In this document: positions 55,534-64,000 of the stretch, piece by piece | How the letters are laid out: each line of letters opens with the position of its first letter | Numbering within the stretch: position 1 is the stretch's first letter | Origin: Triatoma infestans | Lineage: Eukaryota > Arthropoda > Insecta > Hemiptera > Reduviidae | DNA: 64,000 nucleotides | Assembly (NCBI GenBank): GCA_011037195.1 | Contig: JAAEAF010012752.1 | Span: 1-64,000, forward strand | Reading direction: 5' to 3' | The notes under the pieces: generated by a model | The model's input: only the letters and a program-made list of their open reading frames with translations | What the model was told of the DNA's origin: nothing | Database searches by the model: none | Program-made: the position numbers and the translations under genes

Positions 55534-55609
55534 GAGCATTGTGGCCGACTGGTTATAGTGATGGACTTCCAACCTAAAGATTGTAAAATATAATCGCAGG
55601 TAAGACAAG
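55534..55609 (+). other. tRNA-like segment, unit A
   Basis: GTGGCCGACTGGTTATAGTG then ATGGACTTCCAACC resembles the D-arm and anticodon-arm half of a class II (Ser/Leu-type) tRNA, with a fair A-box. The later half (ATCGCAGGTAAGACAAG) has lost the GGTTCGA B-box. Not a functional tRNA; perhaps the head of a SINE. Confidence 0.4.
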
Positions 55610-55738
55610 TTTTTACTTATAAAATAAAAAATAATTCTTAGAGTATGGTGTGAGGGAAGGTATGAGAGTTGCTTGGGTAACGTTCCGCCATCTGGTTGTG
55701 TAAGGTGGGGGAAGGAGCTTTCTGTTAGCATGAGTGAG

Positions 55739-55990
55739 GGGGTATAAAGAAAATAGAGTCATCGATTTGGAGAATACATTAAGGAGTGTGGTAGAAAGAA
55801 AATTGAGTATTCGGTGTGCATGACAGATTAAAGAGTAGGGGTAGAAAGAAAATTAAGTCTTCGGTTTGGATGCTTTGTTAATGGGTGGAGGTATGGAGAA
55901 AAACTAGAGTCATCGGATTGGATGCTAAGTTAAGTGCGGGGAGTAAAGAAAATGGAGTTATTGTTTGGATGATAACCTAAGGAGAGAGGG
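55739..55990. repeat. 50-bp minisatellite, unit A
   Basis: Five imperfect units of about 50 bp, each with GGTAGAAAGAAAAT-like start, GAGTCATCGG-like middle, TTTGGATG and GTTAAG-GTG. Confidence 0.8.
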
Positions 55991-56147
55991 CAACTAGGCA
56001 TGGCTTAGGGGTTTGACGAGATGTATGATTGTTTGGTGGCGAGGGTAAGTAGGATTGACTTGGAGAACGGTGGGCTTAACTAGGCATGGCCTTATTACTC
56101 GTCGAGTTCGATGACTTGTCTGTAGGCGTGGATAGGAGATGGGGAAG

Positions 56148-56172
56148 GATGGCCGCCATTTTGTATTTAAAG
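56148..56172 (+). promoter_or_regulatory. YY1/Pho-like site with adjacent AT-box, unit A
   Basis: GATGGCCGCCATTTTG followed by TATTTAAAG. The first part matches the YY1/Pleiohomeotic consensus GCCGCCATTTT, known in promoters of some retroelements. Repeated at 59938 and 62445. Activity is unproven. Confidence 0.35.
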
Positions 56173-57264
56173 TGCGCCAGAACCACCAAACCCTATCTAT
56201 CCAATACAGAAAATATAAAAAAAACTTACCTGTTTAGATGAATTAAAAAGATTAATAATTGCAAAATCACAAGTTAAAAATAATTCCAATAATGAAAAGA
56301 AAAGTTTTACTTTTGGGGTAAAAAAAAAAAACAATAAATAGATAAATGAAATACACACGCTAATGAAAAAGAAAAAGATAAAAAAATTGAAAATGAAATA
56401 TGAAGGAATTTTAAGTCAAGATAAAATTGCAGCTGAATATTGCAAGTAGTACTGAACTTTGAACACGTCTGCACTGTACGTGAGCTTAAACATCAACTGC
56501 TACTTCCTCTTACTAGGAATAAAAGAAAATAAAAATTGTCCATTAGAATTTATAATAATTGCAGTAAAAATGTAGTCATATTATTGTTTCATACCACATT
56601 TAAGCATATGCTAAAACCTCATTCCCTTAGGATTCCATTATTTCCAATTTTATTTCAAAACTATAATTATTAATACGCAGAAACATGTGCACTGATGGTT
56701 ACTAAATTTTACCGGAGATACACTACTAATTGATTATTATTATTCTTTTTTAGAGATAATGCGGGAGTGGTTGCTAACGGGAGTGTTTGTTGTATTCTTA
56801 ATTATCAAAATAAATGATTATTTTAACTAGTGCGCTAAAAAAAACTACATCCACGGATATTCCAAATTCCGCTCAGAACAATTAATGCGTTGTTCTATTT
56901 TGGGATTATAATACTTTAAGCTGTGTCCAGTGTCAAGTGTAATGAAGAGAAAGAAGTGAAGACATCGAAGGATATGTAACTGCAAGAGATTGTTACATAT
57001 TGCAACCTACAGCAATAAAGGTAGGCTGGGGAATTATAGTGGTCGATATTTATGTTGACTTTATGTGGCACTATGAATTCTCTGTAACAGTATTGCTATA
57101 AAAAATCTCATAATAAAATCAGCTCGGTTTAAAATATTTCAGTCTAATAATAATAATTCCTTGAAATATTGTCATCTCGTATGCATTTTTGCTGCATAAA
57201 TTCTATAACATTTCTTAGGTCTTTTTAAAGATTGAATATTATTAATGAAATTGCAATATATATA

Positions 57265-58552
57265 TTGGGTTGGTGCAAAAATAATGCAGGTTTTTGAACT
57301 TTCATCTTTTGTTTACTTCTGCTTGCCAAGTAAACAAAGATAATCCTCCAGTCTAGGTAATGGATTATAAACAATGTTTATTAATGTTGTTTTTCCTCAA
57401 ATATCAGTTTAGTTTGTGTTCCATTTTGTATGAGTTAAGACCTCCGATATTCACCATGTCAAAACAAGATTTTCGTCAAATTTATTTTTACGAGTTCAAA
57501 CTTGTTCGAAGTGCGGCTCAAACTGCGCGTAACATCAATGTTGTTTGGGGTGAAGGAAGCATCAGTGAATGTACAGTGCAGCGATGGTTCCAAAAATTTC
57601 GTGTTGGAGATTTTGATCTCGAAGACAAGGAAGGTCGCGGTAGGCCCTCTGTTGTTGATCACGACCATCTTAGGGCATTGGTGGAAGTTAACCCTCGCAA
57701 AACCACTCGGAACTTTGCGAGAGAAGTTAGTGTCGACCACTCAACAGTCGTTCGCCATCTCGAACAAATTGGTAAAGTTAAAAAGCTCGACACGTGGGTA
57801 CCTCACGAATTGACCCAGAGCCAAAACATCGGCGTTTTGAAATTTGCAATTCTCTTCTGTTGCGCTACCAAAATGTACCATTTCTTAATCGAATCGTGAC
57901 ATGTGATGAAAAATGGATCCAATACGACAACAGGAGACGGCCAGGCCAGTGGCTGGACAAGGATGAAGCACCAAAACATTTCGCGAAACCAAGCCTGCAC
58001 CCGAAAAAAGTAATGGTGACAGTGTGGTGGTCTACTGCAGGTGTTATTCATTACAGCTTCCTAAATACTGGCGAAACAATCACGGCTGAAACATATTGTC
58101 AAGAAATTGACAAAATGCATAGGAAATTGCAAAATCTTTGTCCAGCATTGGTGAATCGGAAAGGACCAATTCTTCTTCACGATAACGCCGGCCACATATC
58201 GCAATGCCAACTCTCAGGAAACTTCAGGAATTGAAATATGAAACACTTCCGCACCCTCCATACTCCCCCGATCTCTCGCCGACGGACTTCCACTTATTTA
58301 GACATTTGGACAACTTCTTAAGAGGAAAAAATTTTAGGGACCGAAGTGAAACCGAAAATGCCTTCCGCGAGTTTATTGAGAGTTTAAATAAAGATTTTTT
58401 AGAAACTGGAATAAAAATGCTTCCGACACGTTGGCAACTATGTGTTGATAATGATGGAACATATTTTGAATAAATAATCTTAGTTTTATACAAATTATAA
58501 TAATTTTTTTTTTTGGCATATAAAAACCTGCATTATTTTTGCACCAACCCTA
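57265..58552 (+). mobile_element. mariner transposon (cecropia/Hsmar1-like)
   Basis: The 1288-bp element has inverted ends TTGGGTTGGTGCAAAAATAA / TTATTTTTGCACCAACCC and TA duplications (57263-57264, 58553-58554). Units B and C lack it at the same AT-rich site, giving two natural empty sites. The terminal repeat resembles the Hsmar1/MADE1 type. Confidence 0.95.
57456..58473 (+). pseudogene. mariner transposase, two 1-bp deletions
   Basis: The natural start is the ATG at 57456 (MSKQDFRQIYFYEFKL). First helix-turn-helix near residues 10-55, the linker GRGRPSVVDHDHLRA, then the second with VDHSTVVRHLEQIGKVKKL and the WVPHEL motif. Catalytic D34D positions: Asp in CDEKW (57905), Asp in LLHDNA (58181), Asp in SPTDFH (58285), all kept. 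One base appears lost in the A run at 57823-57826 and one near 58187-58190, splitting the frame in three. Apart from these it is close to full length (about 339 residues), so the element is young but inactive. It would have been a cut-and-paste transposase. Confidence 0.95.
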
Positions 58553-59321
58553 TATCTTGTAATTTTGGGTGTAGCAAACTCATCACTGTGGACAATTCTT
58601 AGACTTCCTGAGTTTGCTTTTCCATTCAAAATTATTCTACAATGAAATCATCAAATATATCAAATAATTGATGACAATGATATTTTGCATGATACTGTTA
58701 TGCAGTTAATAATTGGAATTATTATTATTTAATTAAACATTTATATGGCCACTATTAATATCCTTCTTCGGAACTTCCAGTCCAGGTAGAGCAGAGTCGG
58801 TAAGTGAATTCTTGACATGTTTATTAGTGCTGGTTGTAGTTGTATAGATATGCGAATTTCCTTAAGGAGAACATCTGGTGTGAAACACTCACACAACTTT
58901 CTCTTATTCCAGTTCTCAAAATTAAAATTGACAAATTTTATAGTTAGCATTCCAAATTTAATGAAATTCGTCGAAAACTGAAAAAACTCTTCAGTAGAAG
59001 CGTATTTCCGCTTTAGTAAATTTCTTGAAACTCGTGGACAGTGTTACTAGTGGATAAGTTGTAATGTGCGAAACTATGAGTTCTCAGTGGGTGGTCGGTA
59101 TGTGAAGTTCTTTACACCAACAACAGCCTTGGAGATTGGGTAAGTAAACATTTCATTCTTTTTTCTTATTATATGAGTGGAAGTTGAATGCCACTTCGAT
59201 ATATATTTTCTATAATGATCATTTTTTTGTGAATAGGATGAGGAAAATAATATCATGATTTGCTGGGGCAGGGGTTGGAGTTAAAATAGAAGTGTACGTT
59301 GAAAAGTATAGCTAGCGAGAA

Positions 59322-59397
59322 GAGCATTGTGGCCGACTAGTTATAGTGATGGACTTCCAACCTAAAGATTGTAAAATATAATCGCAGGTAAGGCAAG
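59322..59397 (+). other. tRNA-like segment, unit B
   Basis: Same sequence as 55534-55609 with ACTAGTTA in place of ACTGGTTA and AAGGCAAG at the end. Confidence 0.4.
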
Positions 59398-59527
59398 TTT
59401 TTACTTATAAGATAAAAAATAATTCTTAGAGTATGGTGTGAGGGAAGTTATGAGAGTTGCATGGGTAACGTTCCGCCATCTGGTTGTGTAAGGTGGGGGA
59501 AGGAGCTTTCTGTTAGCATGAGTGAGG

Positions 59528-59778
59528 GGGTATAAAGAAAATAGAGTCATCGATTTGGAGAATACATTAAGGAGTGTGGTAGAAAGAAAATTGAGTAATC
59601 GGTGTGCATGACAGATTAAAGAGTAGGGGTAGAAAGAAAATTAAGTCTTCGGTTTGGATGCTTTGTTAATGGGTGGAGGTATGGAGAAAAACTAGAGTCA
59701 TCGGATTGGATGCTATGTTAAGTGTGGGGTGTAAAGAAAATGGAGTTATTGTTTGGATGATAACCTAAGGAGAGAGTG
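59528..59778. repeat. 50-bp minisatellite, unit B
   Basis: Same five-unit array as at 55739, same unit number and order, so the expansion preceded the 2.5-kb duplication. Confidence 0.8.
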
Positions 59779-59937
59779 CAACTAGGCATGGCTTAGGGGT
59801 TTGATCGAGATGTATGATTGTTTGGTGGCGAGGGTAAGTAGGATTGACTTGGAGAACGGTGGGCTTAACTAGGCATGGCCTTATTACTCGTCGGGTTCGA
59901 TGACTTGTCTGTAGGCGTGGATTGGAGATGGGGAAGG

Positions 59938-59962
59938 ATGGCCGCCATTTTGTATTTAAAGT
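59938..59962 (+). promoter_or_regulatory. YY1/Pho-like site, unit B
   Basis: Identical to 56148-56172. Confidence 0.35.
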
Positions 59963-61828
59963 GCGCCAGAACCACCAAACCCTATCTATCCAATACAGAA
60001 AATATAAAAAAAACTTACCTGTTTAGATGAATTAAAAAGATTAATAATTGCAAAATCACAAGTTAAAAATAATTCCAATAATGAAAAGAAAAGTTTTACT
60101 TTTGGGGTAAAAAAAAAAAAACAATTAAATAGATAAATGAAATACACACGCTAATGAAAAAGAAAAAGATAAAAAAATTGAAAATGAAATATGAAGGAAT
60201 TTTAAGTCAAGATAAAAATGTAGCTGAATATTGCAAGTAGTACTGAACTTTGAACACGTCTGCACTGTACGTGAGCTTAAACATCAACTGCTACTTCCTC
60301 TTACTAGGAATAAAAGAAAATAAAAATTGTCCATTAGAATTTATAATAATTGCAGTAAAAATGTAGTCATATTATTGTTTCATACCACATTTAAGCATAT
60401 GCTAAAACCTCATTCCCTTAGGATTCCATTATTTCCAATTTTATTTCAAAACTATTATTATTAATACGCAGAAACATGTGCACTGATGGTTACTAAATTT
60501 TACCCGAGATACACTACTAATTGATTATTATTATTCTTTTTTAGAGATAATGCGGGAGTGGTTGCTAACGGGAGTGTTTGTTGTATTCTTAATTATCAAA
60601 ATAAATGATTATTTTAACTAGTGCGCTAAAAAAAACTACATCCACGGATATTCCAAATTCCGCTCAGAACAATTAATGCGTTGTTCTATTTTGGGATTAT
60701 AATACTTTAAGCTGTGTCCAGTGTCAAGTGTAATGAAGAGAAAGAAGTGAAGACATCGAAGGATATGTAACTGCAAGAGATTGTTACATATTGCAACCTA
60801 CAGCAATAAAGGTAGGCTGGGGAATTATAGTGGTCGATATTTATGTTGACTTTATGTGGCACTATGAATTCTCTGTAACAGTATTGCTATAAAAAATCTC
60901 ATAATAAAATCAGCTCGGTTTAAAATATTTCAGTCTAATAATAATAATTCCTTGAAATATTGTCATCTCGTATGCATTTTTGCTGCATAAATTCTATAAC
61001 ATTTCTTAGGTCTTTTTAAAGATTGAATATTATTAATGAAATTGCAATATATATACTATATCTTGTAATTTTGGGTGTAGCAAACTCATCACTGTGGACA
61101 ATTCTTAGACTTCCTGAGTTTGCTTTTCCATTCAAAATTATTTCTACAATGAAATCATCAAATATATCAAATAATTGATGACAATGATATTTTGCATGAT
61201 ACTGTTATACAGTTAATAATTGGAATTATTATTATTTAATTAAACATTTATATGGCCACTATTAATATCCTTCTTCGGAACTTCCAGTCCAGGTAGAGCA
61301 GAGTCGGTAAGTGAATTCTTGACATGTTTATTAGTGCTGGTTGTAGTTGTATAGATATGCGAATTTCCTTAAGGAGAACATCTGGTGTGAAACACTCACA
61401 CAACTTTCTCTTATTCCAATTCTCAAAATTAAAATAGACAAATTTTATAGTTAGCATTCCAAATTTAATGAAATTCGTCGACAACTGAAAAAACTCTTCA
61501 GTAGAAGCATATTTCCGCTTTAGTAAATTTTTTGAAACTCGTGGACAGTGTTACTAGTGGATAAGTTGTAATGTGCGAAACTATGAGTTCTCAGTGGGTG
61601 GTCGGTATGTGAAGTTCTGTACACCAACAACAGCCTTGGAGATTGGGTAAGTAAACAGTTCGTTCTTTTTTCTTATTATATGAGTGGAAGTTGAATGCCA
61701 CTTCGATATACATTTTCTATAATGATAATTTTTTTGTGAGTAGGATGAGGAAAATAAAATCATGATAGTGCAGGGGCTGGGGTTGGAGTTAAAATAGAAG
61801 TGTACGTTGAAAAGTATAGCTAGCGAGA

Positions 61829-61904
61829 AGAGCATTGTGGCCGACTGGTTATAGTGATGGACTTCCAACCTAAAGATTGTAAAATATAATCGCAGGTAAG
61901 ACAA
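61829..61904 (+). other. tRNA-like segment, unit C
   Basis: Copy of 55534-55609 in unit C, again with a recognisable first half and a degenerate second half. Confidence 0.4.
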
Positions 61905-62035
61905 GTTTTTACTTATAAAATAAAAAATAATTCTTAGAGTATGGTGTGAGGGAAGGTATGAGAGTTGCTTGGGTAACGTTCCGCCATCTGGTTGTGTAAG
62001 GTGGGGGAAGGAGCTTTCTGTTAGCATGAGTGAGG

Positions 62036-62287
62036 GGATATAAAGAAAATAGAGTCATCGATTTGGAGAATACATTAAGGAGTGTGGTAGAAAGAAAATT
62101 GAGTAATCGGTGTGCATGACAGATTAAAGAGTAGGGGTAGAAAGAAAATTAAGTCTTCGGTTTGGATGCTTTGTTAATGGGTGGAGGTATGGAGAAAAAC
62201 TAGAGTCATCGGATTGGATGCTATGTTAAGTGTGGGGTGTAAAGAAAATGGAGTTATTGTTTGGATGATAACCTAAGGAGAGAGTGC
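62036..62287. repeat. 50-bp minisatellite, unit C
   Basis: Same five-unit array as in units A and B. Confidence 0.8.
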
Positions 62288-62444
62288 AACTAGGCATGGC
62301 TTAGGGGTTTGATCGAGATGTATGATTGTTTGGTGGCGAGGGTAAGTAGGATTGACTTGGAGAACGGTGGGCTTAACTAGGCATGGCCTTATTACTCGTC
62401 GGGTTCGATGACTTGTCTGTAGGCGTGGATTGGAGATGGGGAAG

Positions 62445-62470
62445 GATGGCCGCCATTTTGTATTTAAAGT
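62445..62470 (+). promoter_or_regulatory. YY1/Pho-like site, unit C
   Basis: Identical to 56148-56172. Confidence 0.35.
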
Positions 62471-63889
62471 GCGCCAGAACCACCAAACCCTATCTATCCA
62501 ATACAGAAAATATAAAAAAACTTACCTGTTTAGATGAATTAAAAAGATAAATAATTGCAAAATCACAAGTTAAAAATAATTCCAATAATGAAAAGAAAAG
62601 TTTTACTTTTGGGGTAAAAAAAAAAAAACAATAAATAGATAAATGAAATACACACGCTAATGAAAAAGAAAAAGATAAAAAAATTGAAAATGAAATATGA
62701 AGGAATTTTAAGTCAAGATAAAATTGTAGCTGAATATTGCAAGTAGTACTGAACTTTGAACACGTCTGCACTGTACGTGAGCTTAAACATCAACTGCTAC
62801 TTCCTCTTACTAGGAATAAAAGAAAATAAAAATTGTCCATTAGAATTTATAATAATTGCAGTAAAAATGTAGTCATATTATTGTTTCATACCACATTTAA
62901 GCACATGCTAAAACCTCATTCCCTTAGGATTCCATTATTTCCAATTTTATTTCAAAACTATTATTATTAATACGCAGAAACATGTGCACTGATGGTTATT
63001 AAATTTTACCCGAGATACACTACTAATTGATTATTATTATTCTTTTTTAGAGATAATGCGGGAGTGGTTGCTAACGGGAGTGTTTGTTGTATTCTTAATT
63101 ATCAAAATAAATGATTATTTTAACTAGTGCGCTAAAAAAAACTACATCCACGGATATTCCAAATTCCGCTCAGAACTATTAATGCGTTGTTCTATTTTGG
63201 GATTATAATACTTTAAACTGTGTCCAGTGTCAAGTGTAATGAAGAGAAAGAAGTGAAGACATCGAAGGATATGTAACTGCAAGAGATTGTTACATATTGC
63301 AACCTACAGCAATAAAGGTAGGCTGGGGAATTATAGTGGTCGATATTTATGTTGACTTTATGTGGCACTATGAATTCTCTGTAATAGTATTGCTATAAAA
63401 AATCTCATAATAAAATCAGCTCGGTTTAAAATATTTCAGTCTAATAATAATAATTCCTTGAAATATTGTCATCTCGTATGCATTTTTGCTGCATAAATTC
63501 TATAACATTTCTTAGGTCTTTTCAAAGATTGAATATTATTAATGAAATTGCAATATATATATATATCTTGTAATTTTGGGTTTAGCAAACTCATCACTGT
63601 GGACAATTCTTAGACTTCCAGAGTTTGCTTTTCCATTCAAAATTATTTCTACAATGAAATCATCAAATATACCTACAAATAATTGATGACAATGATATTT
63701 TGCATGATACTGTTATACAGTTAATAATTGGAATTATTATTATTTAATTAAACATTTATATGGCCACTATTAATATCCTTCTTCGGAACTTCCAGTCCAG
63801 GTAGAGCAGAGTCGGTAAGTGAATTCTTGACATGTTTATTACTGCTGGTTGTAGTTGTATAGATATGCGAATTTCCTTAAGGAGAACAT

Positions 63890-64000
63890 CTGGTGTGAAA
63901 CACTCACACAACTTTCTCTTATTCCAGTTCTCAAACTTAAAATTGACAAATTTTATAGTTAGCATTCCAAATTTAATGAAATTCGTCGAAAACTGAAAAA
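63890..64000 (+). repeat. Tandem array unit D (start only)
   Basis: It begins with the same CTGGTGTGAAACACTCACAC terminus; the array continues past the window. Confidence 0.95.

Larger units (their letters stand above)
55213..58874 (+). repeat. Tandem array unit A (2.37 kb plus a mariner insertion)
   Basis: First well-preserved unit, missing about 125 bp at its start and interrupted by mariner at 57265-58552. Without the mariner it aligns along its length with units B and C, with only scattered differences. Confidence 0.95.
58875..61381 (+). repeat. Tandem array unit B (2507 bp)
   Basis: It runs from CTGGTGTGAAACACTCACAC to the next such start. It contains an ACTTTCTC-type left end (58875-59036), a foreign interior, an ACTTTCTC-type right end (CTACTTCCTCTTACTAGGAA near 60288-60323) and about 1.06 kb of spacer. 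No protein-coding gene recognised. Confidence 0.95.
61382..63889 (+). repeat. Tandem array unit C (2508 bp)
   Basis: Same structure as unit B with scattered substitutions and short indels, for example near 61730-61800, so it is not an exact assembly duplicate. Confidence 0.95.

Noticed and set aside
55465..55731. 88-codon minus frame repeated in each array unit
   Set aside because: It overlaps the tRNA-like segment and looks compositional; conservation between units reflects recent duplication rather than selection.
59780..59905. Split Pol III promoter (A-box-like TGGCTTAGGGG, B-box-like GGTTCGATGAC)
   Set aside because: Spacing of about 110 bp is wide, no terminator or RNA structure is evident, and the B-box is altered in unit A (GAGTTCGATGAC).

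Overview
This is a eukaryotic, AT-rich, intron- and transposon-dominated window. The organism is most likely an arthropod, probably an insect. Evidence: a mariner close to the cecropia/Hsmar1 group, a Tc1 element, an APE-type LINE resembling RTE/CFDP2 elements, jockey-like LINE fragments, a Penelope-like element, a Ty1/copia fragment, and spliced exons with long introns. I cannot name the species. No bacterial operon, rRNA gene, intact tRNA gene or CRISPR array is visible.

Host gene. Only one is convincing. Three phase-compatible exons on the + strand (15282-15422, 25941-26039, 35097-35259) join into one open frame that ends in a hydrophobic C-terminal segment and a stop, followed by AATAAA. 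The introns of about 10.5 and 9 kb are filled with repeats. I do not recognise the protein.

Dominant repeat. About 20 copies or pieces of one non-autonomous family run through the window. One end reads CTGGTGTGAAACACTCACAC then ACTTTCTCTTACT. The other end is a hairpin, CTCTTACTAGGAGTAAGAG, then AAAGTAAA. The subterminal ends are mutually inverted, and the interior has a (GT)n tract and tandem blocks of about 290 bp. This layout fits a Helentron-associated (HINE/DINE-1-like) element, which is an inference; below it is called the ACTTTCTC family. Other transposons are nested in it: a LINE at 590-1246, a Penelope-like element at 3465-5605, a GC-rich insertion at 17764-18414 and a Tc1 element at 32653-34321.

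Layout. 0-12 kb: nested ACTTTCTC copies, a Penelope-like element, and an assembly gap inside a head-to-head copy pair. 12-36 kb: the host gene exons amid repeats, decayed LINE, mariner and BEL-like pieces, and Tc1. 36-51 kb: AT-rich DNA with LINE and copia remnants. 51-55 kb: LINE ORF1 and a nearly complete but frameshifted LINE, both on the minus strand. 55-64 kb: a tandem array of 2.5-kb units, one of which carries a mariner.

Most interesting signals. (1) Several short repeat families carry hammerhead-ribozyme-like cores, often as inverted pairs or foldbacks; the best is at 51017-51054. (2) The 2.5-kb tandem unit embeds an ACTTTCTC element whose interior is replaced by unrelated DNA containing a tRNA-like segment, a 50-bp minisatellite and a YY1-like site. 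(3) A coding-like repeat of about 320 bp occurs in inverted copies at 40.2 and 49.7 kb.
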